From: Nostoc sp. NIES-3756
GTDB lineage: Bacteria > Cyanobacteriota > Cyanobacteriia > Cyanobacteriales > Nostocaceae
Direction: 5' to 3'
DNA: 64,000 nt
Assembly: GCF_001548375.1 (NCBI RefSeq)
Contig: NZ_AP017295.1
Location: 4,746,501-4,810,500 of the forward strand
The notes under the pieces: model-generated
Seen by the model: only the letters and a program-made list of their open reading frames with translations
Database searches by the model: none
What the model was told of the DNA's origin: nothing
Position numbers and translations under genes: made by a program
Part shown: one piece after another, positions 16,864 to 25,468 of the stretch
How positions within the stretch are numbered: the first letter of the stretch is position 1
How the letters are laid out: every line of letters starts with the position of its first letter

Positions 16864-18078
16864 TCAGCCTGTTTGCATTTCATTATTGCCATTGCGGATA
16901 GCCCAAGCTATATCTAATAGATCAGTCCAACGTTTTTGTAGTTGCTTGGGTGTGCATTTTATAGCTTTGGCGATCGCCTGATCATTATGTCCATCAAGTT
17001 TTAATTGCAGGAGTTGCTGCTGTTGCGGAGAAATGGTACTCATTAAAGTTTCCCATTGCTGGGCGGATAAGCCTAACTTCTGTTCTAAACCTGCACCCAG
17101 CCATTGATGCACTAATTGCCATTGGTGCTGTTTAGCGAACTTCTGTACATGATATTTAAAACGCTGTTGCAGGTAGTCGCGCTGACGGCTGGTAAGACCG
17201 AGAATTTGGTCAATCTCCGGTGCGGAAAGGTCTTGGAGTTTGAGGGTAAGGTAGTCGATGCAGTCGGATTGTCCTTGAGATTCCAGGTATTTAACTAATT
17301 CAGAAATGATGCGATCGCGTTCTGATTCTTCTGAGGGGTCAAAATTAGCTTGGGAGATCATCTGCGATCGAATTTGTTGTACAGCCGAGTTACGCTGGTA
17401 AGATTCTGCTTCTTCACTTTTGGCAGATTCTACCGCCATTTCAATATCTACAGTTGTCTCTTGGGGCTGACGACGAGCAAAACCTTGAGCGCGTAATATG
17501 ATTAATTGTTGATTATTTCCACCAGGTAAATTAATTCGCCGCTTGGCATACTGTTCAGTAAACGCCATATACTCTGCTAGTTGTAACTGAGTGCGTGGCG
17601 TATAATCTTCAGCCAATTCATTTTCTCGACGGAAAGCTTTAATAGCTTCAATGTAAAATGCTTGCAGGAAATCTTCAATTAAAGTGTAACGACCTTCAAA
17701 CCCCAAATCTGAACCTGCTAGTGTCACATGACGGTAAACCATAGCGCCCAGACTACTATGTAACTCTACCCTTCCGCGCCGGGAACCTAATTGATAGTAA
17801 TGTAGGCACTTTTGCAGACGATGACGACACAGATTTAATTGCCAAGAGTGAATCTCCCCAGATGTTTGAATGCGAGAACTTTTATCGCATATACGATTTA
17901 CTTCTTTAGCAATACGATCAGCTACAGTTTGTATGCAATTGGGCGATGCTTTGACTTGAGCCTGCATTTCTTGAAATAAAAATTGCATTACTGCATCTGT
18001 AGCTGGTAATTCCGCAGCAACAACGTTGCTAGCAAAAGCAGATGTAGAGGTTGGTAGATTTGCAAGGTTTACTTTCAT
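16864..18078 (-). CDS. HetZ-family protein (heterocyst differentiation type)
   Basis: A 404-residue cytosolic protein resembling HetZ, an early regulator of heterocyst development in Anabaena. Recognisable family stretches include NRICDKSSRIQTSGEIHSW, HRLQKCLHYYQLGSRRGRVE, LHSSLGAMVYRHV and LIEDFLQAFYIEAIKAFRRE. The central segment AEYMAFTEQYAKRRINLPG and the C-terminal sigma-region-4-like helix-turn-helix (QQWETLMSTISPQQQQLLQL, then DQAIAKAIKCTPKQLQKRW) point to DNA binding. Filamentous cyanobacteria carry hetZ and paralogues, and the hetP/patU neighbours expected for true hetZ are absent here. I therefore leave the symbol blank. It has its own upstream gap of 370 bases. Confidence 0.68.
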   Translation of the reverse strand: MKVNLANLPTSTSAFASNVVAAELPATDAVMQFLFQEMQAQVKASPNCIQTVADRIAKEVNRICDKSSRIQTSGEIHSWQLNLCRHRLQKCLHYYQLGSRRGRVELHSSLGAMVYRHVTLAGSDLGFEGRYTLIEDFLQAFYIEAIKAFRRENELAEDYTPRTQLQLAEYMAFTEQYAKRRINLPGGNNQQLIILRAQGFARRQPQETTVDIEMAVESAKSEEAESYQRNSAVQQIRSQMISQANFDPSEESERDRIISELVKYLESQGQSDCIDYLTLKLQDLSAPEIDQILGLTSRQRDYLQQRFKYHVQKFAKQHQWQLVHQWLGAGLEQKLGLSAQQWETLMSTISPQQQQLLQLKLDGHNDQAIAKAIKCTPKQLQKRWTDLLDIAWAIRNGNNEMQTG

Positions 18079-18446
18079 GTATTTTCCTGGGTTTGGTCTT
18101 GCACCTTAAATACAATGCACAATCAGCACTTGCAACCAGGCTTCACCGGAGAATAAACCATTCATCCACCAAAACCTAATACAAGCACTGCTTATATATA
18201 AGACTGTACGCAATCAAAAAAAGTTACAGATAAGCTATTGTGTCGCTTTTTCTATCCGCAACCAAATCGAGGTTAACACACACCTATTAGCTTTGCCTGC
18301 CAAAATGCTAAAAAGCTTAAAGTGTTCAGCAATACAGGCATTTCATCAAAGTCACTCAGGCTACACTTACGTATGACGCTGATAAAAGTGGAGCTTTTTT
18401 GTAATTATCTTGCGAAACTGGCAAGGAAAGCTGTGAAGCTGATACT
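18079..18446. other. Upstream region of the HetZ-family gene
   Basis: 368 bases that must hold the promoter of the HetZ-family gene. I did not find a convincing HetR-type inverted repeat or NtcA box. A plus-strand open frame (18322-18540) is antisense to the end of the next gene and is rejected. Confidence 0.4.
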
Positions 18447-19106
18447 TTATACCCACGCTGTTACCGCGTCCCAGCCTAACCCCCGCCTAGTAATCATTGG
18501 TTCATCTCCTGTTAAATCTACAATTGTAGACACCTCATAAGTTGGTTCCTGCTCTGTGTCTACAATCACATCGACTATTTTATCCACGCGGTCAAACAAT
18601 TCAGCCCTTGAGGTTATAGAATCGGAAACTATCCCGACTTTTCCATTATCTGCCTCATCTGGTGGCAGGTGGGCAGAAGTCGAAATAATTGGATTTCCCA
18701 GAGCTTCTAGTAGGGTCAAACATACAGTATGATTTGGTACACGAATGCCAGTAGTTTTACGTTTGGGATTTTGGACTAATCTTGGCACTAACTTAGTTGC
18801 AGGTAGCAAAAATGTGTAAGTTCCTGGTATTAGTCGCTTCATAATCCGGTAAGCCGTATCACTGACAAAAGCATAAGTAGCTACATTTGACAGGGAAGGG
18901 CATAAAAACGTCAGTGGTTTATCATTAGCTAACTGCTTGATATGTCGCACTTTCTCCACCGCAGACTTGACATTTAGATCACAACCGATCGCATAAACTG
19001 TATCAGTCGGATAAAGCATCACCGCGCCACTAGAAAGCGCTGACCTTATTTCTTCTATTCTGCGACTCTGAGGATTATCAGGATGGACGGAAATAATTTT
19101 TGCCAT
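18447..19106 (-). CDS. L-threonylcarbamoyladenylate synthase family (YrdC/Sua5/YciO)
   Basis: Enzyme of the YrdC/Sua5 family, which forms threonylcarbamoyl-AMP for the t6A37 modification of tRNA. The 219-residue protein has ALSSGAVMLYPTDTVYAIGCD (residues about 24-44), the KxR-like KVRHIKQLANDKPLTFLCPS substrate site, and GIRVPNHTVCLTLLEALGNPIISTSAHLP. It lacks the extra C-terminal Sua5 domain. The IKQLANDKPL motif is closer to the YciO branch, whose role is less certain. It is monocistronic. Confidence 0.88.
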   Translation of the reverse strand: MAKIISVHPDNPQSRRIEEIRSALSSGAVMLYPTDTVYAIGCDLNVKSAVEKVRHIKQLANDKPLTFLCPSLSNVATYAFVSDTAYRIMKRLIPGTYTFLLPATKLVPRLVQNPKRKTTGIRVPNHTVCLTLLEALGNPIISTSAHLPPDEADNGKVGIVSDSITSRAELFDRVDKIVDVIVDTEQEPTYEVSTIVDLTGDEPMITRRGLGWDAVTAWV

Positions 19107-19389
19107 AGAAGTTTGGGTTACGGAATGTCAGTTATCAGTTAACAGTTATCAGTTAACAGTGACCATCACCCGATAACTGAACTTTATGTACAATTAAGCG
19201 TTGCATATATTTACATAAAGATGCAATTGCTTAAACTGTAGATACATATTTTTACGAGCAAGTCCATAATTCGCGGTTAATAATACGAATGCGTAATACT
19301 TAGTTAGCAGTGTTAATAACGAATTATGTGGGCTTGCGCCTACCCGCAGGGTTCTTCAATTACGAATTACGAATTACGAATTACGAATT
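19107..19389. repeat. AACAGTT/ATTACGA heptamer tracts before larC
   Basis: Two repeat tracts lie here: TCAGTTA/ACAGTTA units at about 19128-19160 and perfect AATTACG heptamers at about 19358-19388. The second tract runs directly into the larC ATG at 19390 and leaves no room for a normal ribosome binding site. The DNA between is AT-rich. Confidence 0.75.
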
Positions 19390-20685
19390 ATGAACAAAAT
19401 TGCCTACCTTCAATGTCCGACGGGTATTTCGGGTGATATGTGCCTGGGAGCCTTAGTTAGCTTGGGTGTTCCGGTGGAATACCTTATAGAAAAACTCAAT
19501 ACCTTGGGGATTGCTAAGGAATATAAGTTAAGTGCGGAATTAGTGCAACGTAACGGTCAAGAGGCTACTAAGGTTCATGTAGATTTACTAGACCATCACC
19601 ATCATCACCATCATGAACACCAGCATCGCCACGGGCGACATTTGCCAGAAATTGAGGAGATGATTTTGCAAGCTAGTTTACCGCCAAGGGCTGAGGCTTG
19701 GAGTTTGGCTGTATTTCGGCAATTAGCTGTGGCTGAAGGGGCTGTACATGGGATTGCTCCTGAAAAGGTTCATTTTCATGAAGTGGGTGCGGTGGATGCG
19801 ATTGTAGACATTGTTGGCACTTGTTTAGGCTTGGATTGGTTAGGGATTGATAGTGATAACGCAGGATTTCCTTTACTGTATTGCTCGGCTTTTCCTACTG
19901 GTGGGGGAACGGTACGCGCTGCTCACGGACAAATGGCAGTACCAGTACCAGCAGTTTTAAAATTGTGGGAAATGCGGGGTTGTCCAGTTTATAGCAATGG
20001 TATTGATAGAGAATTAGTGACACCCACAGGAGCTGCGATCGCCACTACTCTAGCCAGAGATTTTGGAGCCGCACCAGCCATGACAATCAAACAGGTAGGA
20101 TTAGGTTCTGGTACTATTAATCTACCTATCCCTAATATACTACGCCTCTGGCTGGGTGAAACTGCCACTACAAGCGTCGATATCACAGATTCTGCGGCAA
20201 ATCATCAAAATTTGGAGACAATCTCTGTACTAGAAACGCAAATTGATGACTTAAATCCGCAGGCGATCGGTTATGTTTTTGAGGCATTGTTTGCTGTGGG
20301 TGCGTTGGATGTGTTCACCCAGCCTATAGGCATGAAAAAATCCCGTCCTGGGATTCTACTAACTGTCATTTGCCATCCAGAAAAACTAGCTGATTGCGAA
20401 GCTGTGTTATTCCGCGAAACTACTACCTTAGGAATCCGCCGCAGTACCCAGCAACGCTCTATCCTACAACGAGAATTTCAACAAGTAGAAACAAAATACG
20501 GCACAGTGCGACTTAAAGTAGCATGGCAGGGACAATCACCAGAAAAAGTTATTGCTAACGTGCAGCCAGAATATGAGGACTGTGCAGAATTAGCCCGCAA
20601 ACACAAAATCCCCTGGCGAGAAATTCAACAACTTGTGCTAAGACGTTGGCATGAAGATAATTCGTTAGGGATTCCCCAGAAATAA
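19390..20685 (+). CDS. larC: Nickel pincer cofactor biosynthesis protein LarC
   Basis: LarC inserts nickel into the pincer cofactor used by lactate racemase and related enzymes, using CTP. The 431-residue protein starts with the conserved [14 protein letters not shown] (residues 9-22). A His-rich metal-binding loop (residues 69-84, seven consecutive His then [10 protein letters not shown]) follows. Later come [44 protein letters not shown] and [12 protein letters not shown] near residue 285. LarB and LarE are not in the window, so partners lie elsewhere or the protein serves another LarA-like enzyme. The gene starts immediately after heptamer repeats, so its translation signal is unusual. Confidence 0.93.
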   Translation: MNKIAYLQCPTGISGDMCLGALVSLGVPVEYLIEKLNTLGIAKEYKLSAELVQRNGQEATKVHVDLLDHHHHHHHEHQHRHGRHLPEIEEMILQASLPPRAEAWSLAVFRQLAVAEGAVHGIAPEKVHFHEVGAVDAIVDIVGTCLGLDWLGIDSDNAGFPLLYCSAFPTGGGTVRAAHGQMAVPVPAVLKLWEMRGCPVYSNGIDRELVTPTGAAIATTLARDFGAAPAMTIKQVGLGSGTINLPIPNILRLWLGETATTSVDITDSAANHQNLETISVLETQIDDLNPQAIGYVFEALFAVGALDVFTQPIGMKKSRPGILLTVICHPEKLADCEAVLFRETTTLGIRRSTQQRSILQREFQQVETKYGTVRLKVAWQGQSPEKVIANVQPEYEDCAELARKHKIPWREIQQLVLRRWHEDNSLGIPQK

Positions 20686-20692
20686 ATTATCC

Positions 20693-20764
20693 CTGTTGTA
20701 GGATGAGCATCTTGCCCATCCTAATTCACATTTATAGGGGCAGGCAAGATGCCTACCCCACAAA
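20693..20764. repeat. Palindromic repeat pair downstream of larC
   Basis: Two hairpin-forming segments, GGATGAGCATCTTGCCCATCC and GGGGCAGGCAAGATGCCTACCCC, stand back to back. They may terminate larC and the convergent lipoprotein gene. Related GCAAGATGCC text occurs in other Nostoc intergenic regions. Confidence 0.55.
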
Positions 20765-20792
20765 AATCATCTTTTAATTTAGCAACCCCAGA

Positions 20793-21335
20793 TTAATCAT
20801 TAGGATTAGCATTTTTAACTGTTTGCTTGCCTTTGTTGACCAAATCTTCACCTGCATTGCTGGCATTGTCTTTGATGTTGTCAATACCACGTTGGGTTCC
20901 TTTGACAACACCTTTTGTTAGTTCTTCTGTAGAACTACCAATGTCTTCGCCTAAGTTCTTGACTCTTTCTGGGAAAGGTGTGCCTTGGCGGTAATTGCGA
21001 ACATATTGTTCTGTGCTGTCGATACCTTTTTGATCAACATTTCTTTTAGAGTTGTCCCGCAAAGCTTTAGCTTTTGTTTCTGCTGTTTTTTCGCCAGCTT
21101 CGCCTCTAGGATCTACATCGCTAAAGTTATTCATTCCACCTCTAGGAGTGTTGAGGGGATATTCTTTTGTGGGGTCGTATCTTTCAATGTATGATGATTC
21201 AGCTTTTTGCTGTGGTGGTTGTGCAGCAGTTGCTCCCGAACAAGCTTGGGTGAACAATAGGACGAATCCTAATACAAAGACTGAGACAACTTTCAGAGGA
21301 CGAAGATTTTTTAGCCAATTAATGACTTTTTTCAT
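20793..21335 (-). CDS. Small lipoprotein with repeated helical tail
   Basis: A 180-residue predicted lipoprotein. A basic N-terminus is followed by a hydrophobic segment (VVSVFVLGFVLLFTQAC) ending in a lipobox with Cys near residue 32. The mature part is hydrophilic, with a DPTKEYPLNTPRGGMNNFSD-like stretch and a C-terminal late-embryogenesis-like region of Lys/Asp/Gly/Asn-rich helices (GVVKGTQRGIDNIKDN, DLVNKGKQTVKNA). No enzyme motif is seen. It is paired in tandem with another lipoprotein gene 58 bases upstream. A role in the cell envelope or stress tolerance is possible but unproven. Confidence 0.75.
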   Translation of the reverse strand: MKKVINWLKNLRPLKVVSVFVLGFVLLFTQACSGATAAQPPQQKAESSYIERYDPTKEYPLNTPRGGMNNFSDVDPRGEAGEKTAETKAKALRDNSKRNVDQKGIDSTEQYVRNYRQGTPFPERVKNLGEDIGSSTEELTKGVVKGTQRGIDNIKDNASNAGEDLVNKGKQTVKNANPND

Positions 21336-21393
21336 AATGCTACTCCTTGTTTTTTTGGTTATGCGATGAAACTTTGAATGAAGCTACAAAAAC

Positions 21394-21987
21394 CTATCTA
21401 CCAACAGCAGGATTCTTTTGTAATTCTGGTCTAGCGCTGGCTTCATTTGCTTTCTCTGGGATAAACTTAGAAGCTTCTTGAACATTTTCTTTCACAGTTT
21501 CCAGACGCTCTTTAATCCGAGTTCCTACACTTGGTTCACGTTGAATCAAACCACCGGGTTCAGGCTTTTGGAAGTCTTCTTCTCTAATGAGTGGTAGTTC
21601 GTTTTCTTTCTCGATTCTCCCTGCTGGTGTTTCTGCACCTGGGTAAAGGATTTCTGAATCTCTGTTACTATTAACAGCGATCAATACGTTTGAATTGCTG
21701 AGTAAGTTAGCTTGATCGCGGTTTTTTCTATTTCCTGAGTTATTGATTTTGGGGTCGGTAGAAAACTGAGAATTGACGTATCCGTCTCCACCATTTTTAT
21801 AAGGATTATTAGCTCCTCCAGCTTGTACAGCAGGATTTTTAGGATTAGCACCTTGAGCATTTGCCTGAGTACAAGCGGTACTAACTATTAATAATAGACT
21901 AGCAGCAAATACAGTTAAAATCTGGCGCAGTCTTAGTCTTTTCCATACATTAATTAAACCGTTCACCAGTTCCTCCTTACTATTCAT
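21394..21987 (-). CDS. Lipoprotein related to its downstream neighbour
   Basis: A 197-residue predicted lipoprotein. After a basic start, the hydrophobic segment LTVFAASLLLIVSTAC places the lipid-bearing Cys near residue 39. The mature part is polar, with Asn/Gly-rich and Glu/Pro-rich stretches (NPKNPAVQAGGANNPYKNGG, EKENELPLIREEDFQKPEPG) and a C-terminal helix (IKERLETVKENVQEASKFI). Its architecture parallels the lipoprotein at 20793-21335, so the two may be diverged duplicates in one operon. Function unknown. Confidence 0.75.
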   Translation of the reverse strand: MNSKEELVNGLINVWKRLRLRQILTVFAASLLLIVSTACTQANAQGANPKNPAVQAGGANNPYKNGGDGYVNSQFSTDPKINNSGNRKNRDQANLLSNSNVLIAVNSNRDSEILYPGAETPAGRIEKENELPLIREEDFQKPEPGGLIQREPSVGTRIKERLETVKENVQEASKFIPEKANEASARPELQKNPAVGR

Positions 21988-22811
21988 AACAAAACTTTTC
22001 GCTGAATATTTTTTGAGACAAGCGAAAGTCTGGTGATTTTTGAGTTGGCTAATTATTTACCCAACAGTTTTTAATATTAGAGAGGAAAAAAAGGCTTTAC
22101 ATCTAGCGTAAGTCTCATTGTTTCGTTCTCAGATGTATTATAGTTATCTAACTACAGAGAGAGAAAGCTTAATGTTTCGTAATACCATCTGTGGTATAAA
22201 ATACTAATAAACTAATTAATTGAACTAAATATTAAATCTTGTTATTTTAGTTGCAAAAAAGACATTAGATTTAGTTATTATTTGTTTTTGTTCAAAATAC
22301 AACATATTTATGATTTAAGTTATTTTTATTGTTTTTCTTAAGATTTAGTGACTTAGTTAAAAACCATACAAAATAGCATAGTTATCTTTTAGGGACATAA
22401 ATATTTTATTTTTGCTAAGTAGGTAGACACAATTATTTGGAAGACGCATTTCGACTACGCTCAATGCTCGCTAAGCTTATTCCCTGAGGGTTGAGCGCAG
22501 TCGAAACCCGGCTATCTCAAGTTAGGTTTAATTTAGTCCTTCTACTTAGTAACTTAGGAAAGAGCGAAAGTTTTTCACAGCATAATAATATGCCAAAAGA
22601 GTTGTAAACAAACTCATAGCACTACATTACTTGTAATACAAGTATAATAGAAAGCCAAAGAATAGGAATAATTAAGCCACATAGTATTGCTTTTGGTGAC
22701 ATAAATAATGTAGTTTTGGCTTTATAAAATTACAATCAGTAATTCTATCTTTTTTTCTTTCCATCTAAAATCAATTAAGCTAACTTGCTCTTAGTGAGTA
22801 GATTAATAAAC
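21988..22811. other. Long AT-rich intergenic region before the RiPP cluster
   Basis: About 820 bases with no gene that I support. A palindromic repeat (arms at 22449-22464 and 22491-22506) lies near the middle. The rest is AT-rich and likely contains promoters for the divergent lipoprotein operon and the first peptide gene. Confidence 0.5.
22449..22506. repeat. Palindromic TTTCGACTACGCTCAA element
   Basis: Arms TTTCGACTACGCTCAA and TTGAGCGCAGTCGAAA pair with one mismatch around a 26-base loop. This is a common type of dispersed hairpin repeat in Nostoc-like genomes. Confidence 0.7.
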
Positions 22812-23060
22812 ATGCAAACCAATAGTAACATTTCTCATCAAATCGAAATTAATGATTTGATTGACAATGCTGTAAACAATGCTCTTGTGCGCAGAAATCC
22901 CGATCTAGATACAGATAGCAACTTATTAGATGTATCTAATGAAGATGCAGAAAAGGTTTTAGGAGGACAAATTCGTCCTATAATATCAGGTTTTATTAGC
23001 CCTATTCCTCCTATTACTGTAGGGTTAATTGTCATAAATGACGATGTATTAAAAGCTTAG
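22812..23060 (+). CDS. Putative double-glycine leader RiPP precursor, proline-rich core
   Basis: An 82-residue peptide with a hydrophilic helical leader (QIEINDLIDNAVNNAL) that ends in SNEDAEKVLGG, the pattern cut by C39 peptidases (Gly-Gly at residues 51-52). The predicted 30-residue core begins QIRPIISGF, is rich in Ile and Pro (ISPIPPITVG) and has no Cys. The ATG at 22812 is preferred over an upstream TTG at 22785. It is the first gene of the cluster, 17 bases before the cysteine-rich protein gene. The leader is not a Nif11 domain, so this is a second precursor class. Its function as a precursor is inferred. Confidence 0.7.
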   Translation: MQTNSNISHQIEINDLIDNAVNNALVRRNPDLDTDSNLLDVSNEDAEKVLGGQIRPIISGFISPIPPITVGLIVINDDVLKA

Positions 23061-23077
23061 TTTTGAAGTTTTAACTT

Positions 23078-23515
23078 ATGGCAGAAATCGCTGCTGATAA
23101 GACTACGCTTTGTCCTAGCGCTAGACCAGAACTAGGCGAAAGTATAGTGTTCGGCTTAATTGCTGGAACAGCCTCAGAACCCCGTGTAACTTATTTGAAA
23201 CAATCTTTGCCTGTCACAGAGCAAATTTTAGCGAAAGCTCATCCAGTTACACCAGGGGAAATTTTTCGTACTGCTGCGGCTTGTGCCTCAAAAGGTTGTC
23301 AGCATTTCGATGGTAAAGATTGTCGTTTAGCGGCGCGAGTGGCAGAAAAATTGCCTGCTGTTGTAGCAGAACTTCCTCCCTGTTCTATACGCAGAGATTG
23401 CCGTTGGTGGCAACAGGAAGGTAAAGCTGCTTGTCTGCGTTGTCCGCAAGTGATTACTGATAATTACAACCCATCTGAGTTAATGGCTGAAGTTTCCCGG
23501 ACTCATACCAATTAA
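23078..23515 (+). CDS. Cysteine-rich protein of RiPP cluster, unknown function
   Basis: A 145-residue protein with no named domain that I recognise. Seven cysteines fall in two clusters: C-x4-C-x7-C within AACASKGCQHFDGKDCRLA, and C-x5-C-x10-C-x2-C within PPCSIRRDCRWWQQEGKAAC and LRCPQ. The spacing suggests an iron-sulfur or zinc site. Lying between a precursor and the Nif11/radical SAM genes, it may support peptide maturation, for example in electron supply or substrate handling, but this is inference. A MITE-like repeat starts exactly at its stop codon and separates it from the Nif11 gene. Confidence 0.65.
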   Translation: MAEIAADKTTLCPSARPELGESIVFGLIAGTASEPRVTYLKQSLPVTEQILAKAHPVTPGEIFRTAAACASKGCQHFDGKDCRLAARVAEKLPAVVAELPPCSIRRDCRWWQQEGKAACLRCPQVITDNYNPSELMAEVSRTHTN

Positions 23516-23659
23516 CGTGAGTTCGACAAGCACTGTTTTGACCTCTCCCCCAACCCCTCTCCTACGAGGAGAGGGGAGTAAAACCTTGATTTTTTAGTTT
23601 CTCCTCCCTTGCCTTTTTAGGAGAGGGAGGTTGGAAGGAGAGTTTCATCGAACTCACGT
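23515..23659. mobile_element. MITE-like palindromic element, 145 bp
   Basis: Perfect 12-base terminal inverted repeats, ACGTGAGTTCGA and TCGAACTCACGT, bound a pyrimidine/purine-rich interior with nested hairpins (CCCTCTCCTACGAGGAGAGGGG). There is no coding capacity. The same GAGTTCGACA ends bound the composite insertion at about 31431-33050, so this is a dispersed family. Confidence 0.8.
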
Positions 23660-23769
23660 CCAATTCTTATTTGAGATAAGAAACCGCTTGCTGTGTCTGG
23701 GTTTCTTTGCTCTATCAAAATCATTGTTCAAATTGGTATGACCAACTTATACAAATTATGGAGAAAATT

Positions 23770-24117
23770 ATGTCTTTTGAAAATGTCAGAGCTTTTTATG
23801 AAAGGTTAGCGAATGATGAAGCTTTCCGTACTCAAATGCAGCAAGTTAAAAGTAAGGATGAATGCAGCCAAACAGTCAAAGCTGCTGGTTATGACTTCAC
23901 CCAAGAAGAATTTGAAGAATATACATCTCAACTATTAGAGTCAGATGCTAACGATGGTGAACTCAAAGATTTAAGCGAACAAGAACTAGAAGCTGTTTTT
24001 GGTGGTACTACTACATACTTTCGCAAGCCTATAGTTCAACCATTGTATGGCATTGTTTGGGAACCACCTATTTATCAGCCCCTATATGGAGTTGTTACCA
24101 CAACAGAAGGTTTTTAA
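23770..24117 (+). CDS. Nif11-leader RiPP precursor with two QPLYG units (spliceotide-like)
   Basis: A 115-residue precursor. The N-terminal Nif11 leader (ENVRAFYERLANDEAFR, then CSQTVKAAGYDFTQEEFEEY) ends with LSEQELEAVFGG, giving a Gly-Gly cut at residues 78-79. The 36-residue core contains QPLYGIV and QPLYGVV, with Tyr-Gly pairs at 93-94 and 106-107, spaced 13 residues. X-Tyr-Gly is the site used by PlpX-type radical SAM spliceases, and the adjacent enzyme and small protein fit that system. The ATG at 23770 is chosen because GGAG precedes it and Nif11 domains begin this way; upstream in-frame ATGs are less likely. The core has no Cys. Confidence 0.88.
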   Translation: MSFENVRAFYERLANDEAFRTQMQQVKSKDECSQTVKAAGYDFTQEEFEEYTSQLLESDANDGELKDLSEQELEAVFGGTTTYFRKPIVQPLYGIVWEPPIYQPLYGVVTTTEGF

Positions 24118-24147
24118 GTAATTGAAAGTTATCAATTACTATTTTCC

Positions 24148-24168
24148 GGGGCAGATATTCTTTGCCCC
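24148..24168 (+). terminator. Attenuator-like hairpin between precursor and radical SAM gene
   Basis: GGGGCA...TGCCCC hairpin 30 bases after the precursor stop, followed by TATATAAAAA rather than a T run. It may act as a partial terminator or processing site that keeps precursor mRNA more abundant than enzyme mRNA, as is common in peptide operons. Confidence 0.4.
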
Positions 24169-24203
24169 TATATAAAAATGATGTATAGACAAGGATACTT
24201 TTA

Positions 24204-25460
24204 ATGAGCGATCGCAGAAGCAGAATTAGCTACGCAGTTTGGGAAATCACTTTAAAATGTAATCTTGCTTGTCAGCATTGTGGTTCCCGTGCAGGTCATA
24301 CCAGAACAAAGGAACTCACTACCCAAGAAGCCCTTAATTTAGTTAAACAACTGGCAGAGGTGGGAATTACCGAAGTTACATTGATTGGTGGTGAAGCCTT
24401 CCTGCGTCCAGATTGGTTGGAAATTGCCCAAGCCATTACTCAAGCTGGAATGCTCTGTGGGATGACAACAGGCGGCTTTGGCATCAGTATGGACACAGCC
24501 AAGCGCATGAAGGAAGCCGGAATTAGGGTAGTTTCTGTTTCTGTTGATGGTTTAGAAGCTACTCATGACCGCATCCGGGGTAGACAAGGAGCGTGGCAAT
24601 GGGCTTTTAAAACCATGAGTCACCTGAAAGCAGTAGGTATTCCTTTTGGTTGCAATACTCAAATCAATCGCCTCTCTGCGCCAGAATTTCCTAGCATCTA
24701 TGAACATATCCGCGATGCAGGTGTGTTTGCTTGGCAGATTCAATTAACTGTACCGATGGGCAATGCCGCAGACAACAACGAAATTCTCCTGCAACCTTAT
24801 GAATTATTAGATGTGTATCCCATGATTGCCCGTGTAGCCCAAAGGGCGCAGCAAGAAGGAGTTAAAGTACAACCAGGAAATAACATCGGCTACTTCGGCC
24901 CCTACGAGCGTTTTTTACGGGGTGGCAGTGCTTTTTCCTTCTGGCAAGGATGCAATGCTGGGCTATCTACATTAGGCATTGAAGCTGATGGAGCGATTAA
25001 AGGTTGTCCTTCACTACCAACATCAGCCTACACTGGTGGTAATATCCGCGACTATTCTTTACGAACCATTATTGAAGAAACCGAAGAACTACGGTTTAAT
25101 TTAGGAGCCGATACCCCCAAAGGTACAGATCACTTGTGGGGTTTTTGCAAAACTTGTGAATTTGCTCAACTTTGTCGGGGTGGTTGCAGTTGGACTGCAC
25201 ACGTGTTTTTTGATAAACGAGGTAATAACCCTTATTGTCATCATCGCGCCCTGACTCAAGCACAACGGGGTATTCGAGAACGAGTATTTCTCCAGCATCA
25301 AGCCAGTGGTCTACCTTTTGATAACGGTGAATTTGGACTAATTGAAGAACCTATTAATGCTCCCTGGCCAGAAAATGATCCGCTACACTTCACTGCTGAA
25401 AAAATTCAATGGTCAGAAAGTTGGCAACGAAAATCAGAACTAGTCACCCTAATTAGTTAA
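24204..25460 (+). CDS. Radical SAM/SPASM peptide maturase (Nif11 class, PlpX-like)
   Basis: A 418-residue radical SAM enzyme. The AdoMet-binding 4Fe-4S cluster is held by C19, C23 and C26 (LKCNLACQHC), followed by the conserved LIGGEAFLRPDW. The C-terminal SPASM region supplies further cysteines: GCPSLPTSAYTGGNIRDYSL, then CKTCEFAQLCRGGCSW and YCHHRA. It lies 86 bases after a Nif11 precursor and nine bases before a small gene. Enzymes of this class with a small partner excise tyramine at X-Tyr-Gly and create alpha-keto beta-amino acids. The assignment to that reaction rests on the paired YG core motifs and gene order and is inferred. Confidence 0.9.
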   Translation: MSDRRSRISYAVWEITLKCNLACQHCGSRAGHTRTKELTTQEALNLVKQLAEVGITEVTLIGGEAFLRPDWLEIAQAITQAGMLCGMTTGGFGISMDTAKRMKEAGIRVVSVSVDGLEATHDRIRGRQGAWQWAFKTMSHLKAVGIPFGCNTQINRLSAPEFPSIYEHIRDAGVFAWQIQLTVPMGNAADNNEILLQPYELLDVYPMIARVAQRAQQEGVKVQPGNNIGYFGPYERFLRGGSAFSFWQGCNAGLSTLGIEADGAIKGCPSLPTSAYTGGNIRDYSLRTIIEETEELRFNLGADTPKGTDHLWGFCKTCEFAQLCRGGCSWTAHVFFDKRGNNPYCHHRALTQAQRGIRERVFLQHQASGLPFDNGEFGLIEEPINAPWPENDPLHFTAEKIQWSESWQRKSELVTLIS

Positions 25461-25468
25461 CATATGGG

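Noticed and set aside
18322..18540. 72-codon plus-strand frame
   Set aside because: Antisense to the end of the YrdC-family gene, with no supporting signal.
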